A DNA stretch of 64,000 bases, from positions 585,528-649,527 of the forward strand of contig NZ_KE384342.1 in the NCBI RefSeq assembly GCF_000425265.1, in the 5' to 3' direction. Positions within the stretch are counted from its first letter, which is position 1, and the number at the start of each line of letters is the position of its first letter. The position numbers were made by a program, and so were the translations under genes. This document shows, in pieces, positions 55,212-63,305 of the stretch. The notes below the pieces were generated by a model that did no database searches, had not been told where the DNA came from, and saw only the letters and a list, made by a program, of their open reading frames with translations. This DNA comes from Maridesulfovibrio zosterae DSM 11974 (GTDB lineage Bacteria; Desulfobacterota; Desulfovibrionia; Desulfovibrionales; Desulfovibrionaceae).

Positions 55212-55403
55212 ATGGGTGATATTAAAAAAAGCGTCGATTATATTTTTCATGGGCTTGATGCTCTTGATATATTGCTTTGTTCCAAAGAAGCTGAAAACCT
55301 AGATGTGCGAAATATTGTAGGATTACTGCATCCAATTTTAGATGATGCTAAAAAAAGGGCACAGACTGAAATTTCAGCCAGATGCAATAGTAAAGAGGAA
55401 TAA
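55212..55403 (+). CDS. Small protein of unknown function between gadB and the amidohydrolase gene
   Basis: A 63-residue protein starting MGDIKKSVDYIFHGLDALD, with AAAGGAGA eight bases before the ATG. It is soluble and helical, with no recognised domain. It lies 86 bases after gadB and 20 bases before the M20 gene, so it is probably part of that transcript. Confidence 0.75.
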   Translation: MGDIKKSVDYIFHGLDALDILLCSKEAENLDVRNIVGLLHPILDDAKKRAQTEISARCNSKEE

Positions 55404-55423
55404 ACAGATAAAGGTCAAAATAG

Positions 55424-56680
55424 ATGAAGCTTAAAAAAATTATTCAAGATGAGTTAGATTCTTTTGTAGATCTTTATAAACATCTTCACGCTAATCCGGA
55501 ACTATCCAACCAAGAAGAAAAAACTTCAAAAATTATTGCTGACCAGCTAGAAAGTTATGGAATCCTGGTTAGCCGTAATTTTGGAGGATATGGTGTTGTC
55601 GGACTTTTAGAGAATGGGGTCGGTCCTACTGTTATGATTCGTACAGATATGGATGCACTTCCTATAACTGAAGAGTCCGGGGCTGATTATGCAAGCTGCA
55701 TTAGAACTTTAGATCTTTCAGGAAATCAAACTGGAGTTATGCACGCCTGTGGCCATGACATGCATATGACCGCATTTCTTGGTGTTGCGAAAGTCCTTTC
55801 TACATTGAAAGATAAATGGTCAGGCAGAATAATTTTCGTAGGTCAACCAGCTGAAGAAGATATGTCCGGAGCTAGACAGATGATAAGCCACGGACTTTTT
55901 AAGAAGTTCGGGCGTCCTGATTTTTGTCTGGCAACACATGTCGCACCGACTATTGAATCTGGAAAAATTGCAGTGTGCTCAGGTCCTATTATGGCTGGAA
56001 CATTTCAGCTTAAAATAATTGCACAGGGAGTAGGGGGGCATGGAGCTTTTCCGCAAGAAAGTCGCGATCCTATTGTTCTTGCAGCACGCATCATTAATTC
56101 TTTGCAGACAATTGTAAGTAGAGAATTCAATCCCCTTAATCCTGCCGTCGTTACAGTAGGATCTATTCATGGTGGGATTCGCGCTAATATTATACCGGAT
56201 AAAGTTGTCATGGAGGTCACGACCAGATTCGCTGATTCTGAAGGACGCAATAAAATATTTGAATCCATCGAACGAATCTGCCGATATGAAGCTCTTGCTA
56301 TGAATATTCCTGAAAATTTACTGCCAATAATTGAATTTGATGAAAAAAATGAAGTGCCGGCGACAATCAATGATTCTTTACTGGCTGAAACTGTAAAAAA
56401 AGCTGTTTGTTCAGAACTTGGTTCTCAAAATTTTGTCGAAACCGAAATGGCGATGGGCAGCGAAGATTTTGCAATATACAGGACCGCTTTACCTGAAGAA
56501 ATACCAAGCTGCCTATTTTTTACAGGAGCAACAAGTATAAGCGATATGGAAAAACTTGTGACTCAAGGGATTAATCCACCAAGTCTGCACAATTGCAAAT
56601 TCTTACCCCCACCTGAGTCGACTATATTGGCAGCAACGACAACTATGACTGCTACGGCAATCCAACTTCTTTCTAAATAA
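55424..56680 (+). CDS. M20-family amidohydrolase (IAA-amino acid hydrolase-like)
   Basis: A 418-residue zinc/manganese amidohydrolase of the AmhX/HipO/IAA-aminoacid hydrolase group. Seen: FVDLYKHLHANPELSNQE, metal ligands in MHACGHDMHMTAFL, the Glu pair in GQPAEEDMSGARQM, ATHVAPTIESGKI, and the C-terminal MGSEDFAIY. It would cleave an N-acyl amino acid or similar amide. Association with glutamate decarboxylase suggests a role in supplying or recycling glutamate-derived compounds, but this is only positional. Confidence 0.9.
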   Translation: MKLKKIIQDELDSFVDLYKHLHANPELSNQEEKTSKIIADQLESYGILVSRNFGGYGVVGLLENGVGPTVMIRTDMDALPITEESGADYASCIRTLDLSGNQTGVMHACGHDMHMTAFLGVAKVLSTLKDKWSGRIIFVGQPAEEDMSGARQMISHGLFKKFGRPDFCLATHVAPTIESGKIAVCSGPIMAGTFQLKIIAQGVGGHGAFPQESRDPIVLAARIINSLQTIVSREFNPLNPAVVTVGSIHGGIRANIIPDKVVMEVTTRFADSEGRNKIFESIERICRYEALAMNIPENLLPIIEFDEKNEVPATINDSLLAETVKKAVCSELGSQNFVETEMAMGSEDFAIYRTALPEEIPSCLFFTGATSISDMEKLVTQGINPPSLHNCKFLPPPESTILAATTTMTATAIQLLSK

Positions 56681-56713
56681 AAAATCCCGCCATAATAATA
56701 TGGCGGGATTTTT
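56680..56713. terminator. Bidirectional terminator
   Basis: A perfect 15-base stem (56680-56694 with 56699-56713) with a four-base loop, between the convergent M20 and TPR genes. Confidence 0.93.
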
Positions 56714-56733
56714 TGACAGATAATATGTTTTTT

Positions 56734-58821
56734 CTAGAATGGAAATACAACGTCCTTGCCTGCTCCAGCTTTAGCCATTTTATTATCAATGGCATCCAGC
56801 CTTGATTTGGCAGCTTCTTTCTGAGCTTTCCGATCCGCTTGTTTGATTACACTTTTAAGAAAACGTTTAGCTGTTTCGAATTGTCCTTTATGCTCATATA
56901 TCATCGAAGCACGATACATGGCTGTAGTAGCCCAAATATTTTGTTTAGGGAATTTCCATGCAAGTTCGAGATAATGCTTAAGAGCTTTTTCTTTATCACC
57001 CATGGCATGTTCACCTTCGGCAATCCAAAATAAGATCTCAGCCTTGAGTTCATTATTTAATGAATCTCTTCCTTTCCATATTCTCTCAAGTATCGCTTGA
57101 GCTTTTTTGAGTTCGCCTTTTTGCTGAATAAGCAGGGCAAGTTTTAGTTCTTTTTCCGCAGGAAGAGTTCCACCTAAACTGATTATTTCATTATAAGCTT
57201 TTGTAGCCTTAGCATCATTACCAACGGCAAGATCATATTCAACCGCTGAAACAAGCCACTTAAGTTTAATCTCAGAACCAAATTTTTCCTGATTTACTCT
57301 CTTTAAATAAAAAGCAGAAAGTTTATAGTTTCTATTTTTAGCTGCTTTTTCAGCTAAATATATCAAACTTTCAGCACCTAGTTTTGAATTTGGAAAAAGG
57401 AATGCACTTCTTCTGGCAATATCCTCAGACATATTTTTCTGGCTTTCAGAAGATAATTCCGAATAAACAAGAAGCCTGTCCAATGGATTTAAATTAATTT
57501 TCTGATTTAACTTGGAACCAGAGCATGATTCCCAGAAAGGAGTATTAATTTCGGGAAAATATTTAATTCCAGCAGCCTCACACAATCCAGAAATAATATA
57601 TAAATGATCATTGTTGCCATAATCGCTGTTATTCAAAACTTTCGAAAATGACGGTTTAAAGAGTATGGCTGCAGCAACTCTAAGGCTCATAGGCAAAGAG
57701 TTCTGATCAAGCCTCTTCCAGGATTTTTCAGCCAGGACTTTATCTCCGCTGAGAATTGCAAATGCCAGACGGTAATTTTGAAGAGCATTTACAAGGTCAG
57801 TAGAAAGAAGCAGTGACCCTGTTTCTCTATCAATTGTTTCAAGAGCTTCTTCAGGTTTCATTTCAACCAGTTTTGAGCGAAACACATTCCATGCAGTTGA
57901 TGAAGGAGCTGCAAGCTGCCAAAGAGTAGGGGAGTTGATAACAGGCTCAAGTACTCCTGCTTCGAAGAAAGCTAAAGGATGTACAAGATTTTCCTTGCTT
58001 AATTCACCTGTTGATTCAGGGTAATTACCAGACTCCATATAATTATTGATAGATGTCCAGAAACTACGGACTGTTGAATTACTAATCGCTTCAAGTCTCC
58101 CGGAGGACTTTTTCCATTCTCCAAGACTAGAAGCTGCAAGTGATTGCGCTATTGCCATACGATCATCTGTGGTGATTAGAGTTGAGTTATTTTCAATAGG
58201 AAAGCGATCTTGATTTTGCTCAAGAACAACAAGATCATTCTTGCTGTGAACTATAAAATATGTTTTAGGCCAGGCCTTTTCAGCTTGAGTAAAAGATTGA
58301 TCAAGCATTATCTTGCGAGCTTCACGAGCTGAATCAGAAGTTACAAAGTATCCCCAATACATAGAACGACAGACATCAAACCAGACTCTTTTAAGGTTAG
58401 TTTCATTCCTGAGTTTATTAACCATATTTTCTTGATCCATAAGGCGGGCAGCCTGACTAAACCAGATAACTGCCTTTACAGGAAAGCCAAGCGCTCTTTG
58501 AGTCTGTCCGCCAAGCCATAATCTACTGATTTCCTGCTCTTTGTTGTCAAAAGCCGGAGTACCTTGCAAGGCAGTAAGGCAAGCTTCATAACGACCCAAA
58601 TTAAAGGCTGTTTGAGCTCGTTTTAATATCAATTCAGGGGACTCATCACTATTGGAATAATTCTTTTCTAGAATATCCCAAGCACCATATTTTTCAAGCC
58701 AGTCCTCATAAGATTCAGACGATTTTTTATCAGCTGCATAAACATTCGAATTCATAGCTGCAAAGGTAATTGCTATAAGCAGTAATAAAAACATGAAATA
58801 CTTTTTTATATCCAAGTTCAT
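56734..58821 (-). CDS. Exported TPR-repeat protein
   Basis: A 695-residue periplasmic protein: signal peptide 1-29 (ending NVYA), then helical repeats throughout, clearest in the last third (KLALLIQQKGELKKAQAILERIW, AEILFWIAEGEHAMGDKEKALKHYLELAWKFP, MYRASMIYEHKGQFETAKRFLKSVI), which read as tetratricopeptide repeats. The N-terminal half (SPELILKRAQTAFNLGRYEACLTAL) also looks TPR-like. No catalytic domain was seen. Such proteins scaffold envelope complexes; the specific role is unknown. Monocistronic. Confidence 0.82.
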   Translation of the reverse strand: MNLDIKKYFMFLLLLIAITFAAMNSNVYAADKKSSESYEDWLEKYGAWDILEKNYSNSDESPELILKRAQTAFNLGRYEACLTALQGTPAFDNKEQEISRLWLGGQTQRALGFPVKAVIWFSQAARLMDQENMVNKLRNETNLKRVWFDVCRSMYWGYFVTSDSAREARKIMLDQSFTQAEKAWPKTYFIVHSKNDLVVLEQNQDRFPIENNSTLITTDDRMAIAQSLAASSLGEWKKSSGRLEAISNSTVRSFWTSINNYMESGNYPESTGELSKENLVHPLAFFEAGVLEPVINSPTLWQLAAPSSTAWNVFRSKLVEMKPEEALETIDRETGSLLLSTDLVNALQNYRLAFAILSGDKVLAEKSWKRLDQNSLPMSLRVAAAILFKPSFSKVLNNSDYGNNDHLYIISGLCEAAGIKYFPEINTPFWESCSGSKLNQKINLNPLDRLLVYSELSSESQKNMSEDIARRSAFLFPNSKLGAESLIYLAEKAAKNRNYKLSAFYLKRVNQEKFGSEIKLKWLVSAVEYDLAVGNDAKATKAYNEIISLGGTLPAEKELKLALLIQQKGELKKAQAILERIWKGRDSLNNELKAEILFWIAEGEHAMGDKEKALKHYLELAWKFPKQNIWATTAMYRASMIYEHKGQFETAKRFLKSVIKQADRKAQKEAAKSRLDAIDNKMAKAGAGKDVVFPF

Positions 58822-59406
58822 TTTCTTTTCATCCTTTAATCAGAGTTTAAATCCATATTTAAAGTTCTATTCAGAGCAATAAAGAAAAGCCTCGCAAGAG
58901 GCAAATTTATAGCAACTATTATTTAGAAAAATAAGTCGATGTGAAATTTAAGGTAAAAAACACTTTGAGTGGCATAAATATTATAGCAGTACATAACATC
59001 ATAATACAGATAATTCATATTATCCTAATATTTAACATTTTAATTTATTTAAACTTATCGATCAAAAACATTTATAGTTGGTTTGAGAGTGAAAAATCCG
59101 TTTTTATTTCGGTAAAGTTTACATAATTTACATTATGAGACAAAAATATAAAGTCAATTAATACAGTATTATACTTTGATGTCGTACTGTATTATCTAAA
59201 TTTTGATTATATTTGCAGCAAAGACAATGCGATCGACCTTATTTTATAAATATTGTCTTCAGCCTAATGACTCATATCGTGATATTATCCGTGTTCTTTT
59301 ATAAGTTCACCAGACATGCTTTCCTGTTTGCCTGATAACTATTTACTCATCTTTTAAATTTAAAATGCTTAGAAGCCGTTTATGATATTTCCAATTGTTC
59401 AAAAGA
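58822..59406. other. Long AT-rich gap
   Basis: Nearly 600 bases with no credible gene. A GTG-started 61-codon frame at 58941-59126 encodes an isoleucine-rich hydrophobic stretch, but has no ribosome site and simply reflects the base composition. No hairpin, repeat array or RNA gene was recognised apart from the terminator at its end. Confidence 0.5.
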
Positions 59407-59440
59407 AAAGCCTTGTAGCAAATTAGTGCTACAAGGCTTT
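59407..59440 (-). terminator. Terminator after the aldolase-like gene
   Basis: A perfect 14-base stem (59407-59420 with 59427-59440) and a CTTTTCTTTT tail on the minus strand, about 30 bases past the stop. Confidence 0.88.
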
Positions 59441-59468
59441 AAAAAATCTCTATACAGAATCTTTACGA

Positions 59469-60029
59469 TTATTTATCTAGCTGCCCAATAAGATCTTGAT
59501 GAGATATAAAAATTGCATCAGGCCCAGATTCTATCAGTTGATCTGAATAGTCTATAATTATTTCAGTTTGGAACTCATACTTATTTATGAGTGATATTGT
59601 TTCTGCTATGTTTTCCGTTTTATTTTCAGAAAAATTGTTGCCAGTTATGCCGATAAAATCTGCACCAGCCCGAGCTGAAATCAGAGCCTGTGTAAGGCTT
59701 TCAATCCCACACATACAAATTGAAACGTCATTTGAACTTAAAATTGAGCATGCCTTTATACTTTCAAGGCCTACTTTAAGTTTTAGAACAACATTAGGGG
59801 CAATTTCTATAATACGTCTTGAGTTGCTAAGTATCTGTTCACATGATCTTCCACAAACTGAAATAAAAACAGGACCACGCACTGTTTGAGATATTAAGGT
59901 TTTATCATTATCAGTTGCAATACAGGGTTCATCCTCTGTCTCTGAAATTAAATTTACTCCATTGATTAAATTGTACTCAACCGTATTTTTAACTTCAAAA
60001 AGTGAGCATGATTTAAGATAAATTTTCAA
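59469..60029 (-). CDS. Divergent fructose-6-phosphate aldolase/transaldolase-like protein
   Basis: The start is best placed at the TTG at 60029, six bases after GGGGAG, giving 186 residues that begin MKIYLKSCSLFEVKN. This aligns by eye with the MKFFLDTAN-type start of the small transaldolase (FSA/TalC) family. The rest of the barrel also aligns: IAPNVVLKLKVGLESIKACSIL matches APNVVVKIP...EGLKAVKxL with the Schiff-base lysine at K83, and ALISARAGADFIGI and FQTEIIIDYS follow. But the catalytic Asp6 is Lys and the GVTTNPS motif is GVNLISE, so aldolase activity is doubtful. It may be a regulatory or repurposed homologue. Confidence 0.75.
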   Translation of the reverse strand: MKIYLKSCSLFEVKNTVEYNLINGVNLISETEDEPCIATDNDKTLISQTVRGPVFISVCGRSCEQILSNSRRIIEIAPNVVLKLKVGLESIKACSILSSNDVSICMCGIESLTQALISARAGADFIGITGNNFSENKTENIAETISLINKYEFQTEIIIDYSDQLIESGPDAIFISHQDLIGQLDK

Positions 60030-60102
60030 ACAGTACTCCCCTGCTCTAATTTTCAAGAAAAGCCATTCTGAACTTTTGTCAAAAAGTCCTTTAAAACTCA
60101 GG

Positions 60103-60375
60103 CTAATCGTTTGTTTCAGATTCTATACGTTTGATATATTTATCTCGACATTCGAATGAACAGAAACACTCCACCTTTTCACCGTTTCTGACTCTGATAT
60201 CTCCATCCTTCCTTACATAAGTACCACAGATTGGGTCCTTAACCATTTCACCAGCTTTAATTTTTTTCTCTTGCTGTTTTTCGTTACCTTTTTGCTTCTT
60301 TTGAAGATCGCCCGAGAAAAGTTTCCACATAACAAAGCCAGCAATTGCTATAATAATAAATTTTAACATTTTCAC
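60103..60375 (-). CDS. Membrane-anchored YHS-like protein
   Basis: A 90-residue protein with one N-terminal transmembrane helix (residues 4-20), a Lys/Gln/Glu-rich linker, and a C-terminal metal-binding-like module: KDPICGTYVRKDG then VECFCSFECRDKYI, with four cysteines in the layout of YHS/TRASH domains. It is probably a metal-binding or metal-sensing accessory protein. It lies 73 bases ahead of the aldolase-like gene on the same strand. Confidence 0.8.
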   Translation of the reverse strand: MKMLKFIIIAIAGFVMWKLFSGDLQKKQKGNEKQQEKKIKAGEMVKDPICGTYVRKDGDIRVRNGEKVECFCSFECRDKYIKRIESETND

Positions 60376-60570
60376 CTCTTGAAGATATTTTTTAAAATAT
60401 CACCTATTTGTTCAGAATATAAATACTAACAAATTTTCAGACTATTCATATTCCTAACAGCAATAACTAAACAGTAGTTTATATCAATTAATTGGCGCGG
60501 GTTATAAATAAGTTTTTTAAACCAGTTCATAAAGAATAAGTTCTATAGTTTAACCTTCAAATTTGAAAAA

Positions 60571-60601
60571 AACAGACCGCACTGTATCAGTACGGTCTGT
60601 T
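60571..60601 (-). terminator. Terminator after folK
   Basis: A nine-base stem (AACAGACCG with CGGTCTGTT) extended by an inner ACTG/CAGT pair, directly after the folK stop, with a TTTTTCAAAT tail on the minus strand. Confidence 0.88.
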
Positions 60602-60603
60602 AG

Positions 60604-61101
60604 TTAATCTTGATATATTTTATCGCCTTCAACGCGATAATTAATTTCTTTCAAGGCATCGGAAATAGATGTTCCGTCAGGAAACACCAGATCCGGTTCT
60701 ATTTCAGCTAAGGGGTGGAGCACAAATGCTCTATCCTTAGCTCGTGGATGTGGTACTGTTAAGTAATCGTCTCCTTCTAAAACCTCGTCTCCGAAAAGAA
60801 TAAGGTCAAGATCTATAGTCCTGGGGCCGTTCTTTACTCCACGAACCCGGTCCATTTGCCCTTCCACAGCTTGAAGTGTGGATAGAAAGCCATGCGGAGC
60901 CCAAAGTTCAGGGTCGACCGCAAACATGACTACTTGATTAGCAAACCATTCCTGTTCTTTGAGTCCTTGTGGTTCAGTCTGATATGTTTCAGACCACACC
61001 TGAGGATCAATTCCTTCATATTTTTCCAGTCTTGCAACTGCCTGGTTCAAATTATCTTCAGTATCGCCGATGTTTGATCCTAAGCTGACAAAGACCTTTA
61101 T
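60604..61101 (-). CDS. folK: 2-amino-4-hydroxy-6-hydroxymethyldihydropteridine pyrophosphokinase, noncanonical start
   Basis: Transfers pyrophosphate from ATP to the pterin in folate synthesis. The essential N-terminal motif KVFVSLGSNIGDTEDNL is encoded, as are the core GPRTIDLDLILFGDE and VPHPRAKDRAFVLHPL. Yet no ATG, GTG or TTG exists between the in-frame stop at 61135-61137 and that motif; the first ordinary start (TTG at 61050) would remove it. Candidate starts are ATA at 61099-61101, overlapping the dapL stop, or ATC at 61117-61119 and ACG at 61114-61116 just after AGGAGG (61124-61129). The coordinate given uses ATA (165 residues). It is coupled to dapL. Confidence 0.88.
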   Translation of the reverse strand: MKVFVSLGSNIGDTEDNLNQAVARLEKYEGIDPQVWSETYQTEPQGLKEQEWFANQVVMFAVDPELWAPHGFLSTLQAVEGQMDRVRGVKNGPRTIDLDLILFGDEVLEGDDYLTVPHPRAKDRAFVLHPLAEIEPDLVFPDGTSISDALKEINYRVEGDKIYQD

Positions 61102-62264
61102 AGTTGGGAAATCCGTGATACTGCCTCCTTGAGTCTATCGGTATCCACCGTCAGTGAAATTCTGAAATACCCTTCTCCGGATTCGCCGAAGCCATTTCCG
61201 GGGGTAACGACAACGCCGGTTTCCTTGAGGAGCTTGGAAACGAACTCGGAAGAGGTATAACCCTTTGGAGTTTTAGCCCATACAAAGATGGATGCTTCAG
61301 GCACCTTACAGGAAATGTTTATTTTCTCCAGAGCCTCTATAACGTAATCTCTGCGTTCTTTGTAGATTTTACGGAATTCTTTAACATAAGGCTCGCCTTC
61401 TTTTAGTGCAACAATTCCAGCTTCCTGTACAGCCTGAAAAATACCTGAATCGACATTTTCTTTTATTTTTCCAAGACCTGCGACGAGTGAGGCATTACCC
61501 ACAGCCATTCCACAACGCCATCCTGTCATATTATAAGTCTTGGATAAAGAATGAAACTCAATGGCTACATCTTTAGCGCCGGGAGTTTCAAGAATGGAAA
61601 GAGGTTTTTTGTTTTCGTCATAATAAACTTCAGTATAAGCCGCATCAGAAACAACAATAACGTTATGTTTTTTAGCTTTCGCAATGAGTTCTTCATAAAA
61701 CTCTGGTGTAGCAACAGCGGAGGTTGGATTATTAGGATAGTTAACAAAAATAACTTTAGCTTTATCCCATTTTGCATCGTCAATTAAAGATAAATCAGGC
61801 AGAAAATCGTTTTCTTCAAGAAGGGGAACAAATTCTACTTCGCCGCCTGCGAAATTGCTGGCTACAGGGTAAACAGGATAGTTTGGAGATGCTACAAGTA
61901 CGAGGTCTCCGGGGTTAACAAATGCAAGAGGAAAGTGAGCAATACCTTCTTTGGACCCAATTAAGGAAACAACTTCAGTTTTAGCATCAAGCTCAACATT
62001 AAATCTTTCTTTATACCAGTCAGCAACAGCCTGACGGAATGTGAGAAGACCTACATACGAAGGGTACTGATGGTTAACAGGATTCTGCGCAGCTTTATAA
62101 AGAGCTTCAATAATGAATTCAGGAGTAGGAAGGTCAGGGTCGCCAATACCGAGACTGATAATATCTACACCTTGAGCAGCAACCTCTGCTTTAAGTTTAT
62201 CTATCTGTGCAAAAAGGTATGGTGGAAGGGTCGCAAGCCTGTCAGCAAGTTTAAATTCTGGCAT
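61098..62264 (-). CDS. dapL: LL-diaminopimelate aminotransferase
   Basis: PLP enzyme converting tetrahydrodipicolinate directly to LL-diaminopimelate, a one-step route to lysine and peptidoglycan. The 388-residue protein begins FKLADRLATLPPYLFAQIDKLK, has VDIISLGIGDPDLPTP, and the PLP lysine in SLSKTYNMTGWRCGMAVGN. CAGGAG lies eight bases before the ATG. Its stop overlaps the start of folK. DapL is characteristic of Desulfovibrio and other anaerobes. Confidence 0.95.
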   Translation of the reverse strand: MPEFKLADRLATLPPYLFAQIDKLKAEVAAQGVDIISLGIGDPDLPTPEFIIEALYKAAQNPVNHQYPSYVGLLTFRQAVADWYKERFNVELDAKTEVVSLIGSKEGIAHFPLAFVNPGDLVLVASPNYPVYPVASNFAGGEVEFVPLLEENDFLPDLSLIDDAKWDKAKVIFVNYPNNPTSAVATPEFYEELIAKAKKHNVIVVSDAAYTEVYYDENKKPLSILETPGAKDVAIEFHSLSKTYNMTGWRCGMAVGNASLVAGLGKIKENVDSGIFQAVQEAGIVALKEGEPYVKEFRKIYKERRDYVIEALEKINISCKVPEASIFVWAKTPKGYTSSEFVSKLLKETGVVVTPGNGFGESGEGYFRISLTVDTDRLKEAVSRISQL

Positions 62265-62380
62265 TTGGATATACTCCTGTCGTTTTTTTTGGTTAATTTA
62301 CTTTTGATTCTGTTTAATTGGGCTTGTTTGCTCTGTCAATCAGCTTGAGCAGTTGCAGTCATACGTGTAAAGAAAATCAT

Positions 62381-63295
62381 ATGACTGAGAACGAGAACAA
62401 AACATCCAGTAAAAATCAATGGGTTGACCGCTACCTTGAGCATCTGCTCATTGAGCGTGGACTTTCAGAGAACAGTCTGAACGGATATTTAAGTGATCTG
62501 GAATCATTTCAAATCTTTCTGAAAGAAAGATCCGCGAAGATAGAGAACACCACAAGTCAGACCTTACTGCTTTACCTCACATTTTTGAGGTCAAAAGCAT
62601 TGAAATCAACCTCTCTTGCTAGGCATCTTTCATCTTTACGGGGATTTTTTGGTTTCTGTACGGCACGAGGTTTTATTAAAGATAACCCTGCAATGTTGTT
62701 AGAAAACCCTAAACTCCCCAGAAAAATTCCTGAATTCCTTTCACCGGAAGAAGTCAGCCGTATACTTTCACTCCCCTGTCTTACTGAAAAATTAGGTTTC
62801 AGAGACCGGACAATGCTTGAATTGTTGTATGCAGCAGGAATGAGAGTATCCGAATTAGTTGATCTAAAAATAGAGGATTTTGACCCTCAGACCGGAATAC
62901 TCGTCATTTTCGGTAAAGGTTCTAAAGAACGGCTGGTACCGATTCACTATGTGGCGCAAAATTTCTTAAACCAATACATTAAAGATTGGCGTCCTGCATT
63001 TAATCCCAAGGTTAAGAATGTTTTCTTAAACAGATCCGGGAAGGGATTGACCAGGCAGGGGGTCTGGAAAATGATTAAAAAATTTACACTTGAAGCAGGT
63101 ATAAAAAGGTCAATATCCCCGCACACTTTTAGGCATTCATTTGCCACCCACTTGCTGGATGGCGGTGCTGATTTACGAACTGTTCAACTGCTTCTTGGTC
63201 ATTCGGACATTAATGCTACTGAAATATACACACATATTCAAGCTGGAAGATTAGTCCAACTTCATAAACGTTTTCACCCCCGCTCTTTAATGTGA
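62381..63295 (+). CDS. xerD: Site-specific tyrosine recombinase XerD
   Basis: Resolves chromosome dimers at dif with XerC. The ATG at 62381 (MTENENKTSSKNQWVDRYL) gives 304 residues; the frame opens 63 bases upstream but the extra residues look non-coding. The N-terminal SAM-like domain is complete, and the catalytic set is present: Arg in AAGMRVSELVDLK, Lys in GKGSKERLVP, HTFRHSFATHLL, LLGHSDINATEIYTH with the nucleophilic Tyr. It is divergent from dapL and 10 bases before the DHH gene. Confidence 0.93.
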   Translation: MTENENKTSSKNQWVDRYLEHLLIERGLSENSLNGYLSDLESFQIFLKERSAKIENTTSQTLLLYLTFLRSKALKSTSLARHLSSLRGFFGFCTARGFIKDNPAMLLENPKLPRKIPEFLSPEEVSRILSLPCLTEKLGFRDRTMLELLYAAGMRVSELVDLKIEDFDPQTGILVIFGKGSKERLVPIHYVAQNFLNQYIKDWRPAFNPKVKNVFLNRSGKGLTRQGVWKMIKKFTLEAGIKRSISPHTFRHSFATHLLDGGADLRTVQLLLGHSDINATEIYTHIQAGRLVQLHKRFHPRSLM

Positions 63296-63305
63296 GATTT
63301 TAATA

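Noticed and set aside
58941-59126. A 61-codon GTG-started ORF in the long gap
   Set aside because: Ile/Asn/Lys-rich composition from AT-rich DNA, no ribosome site, no operon context.
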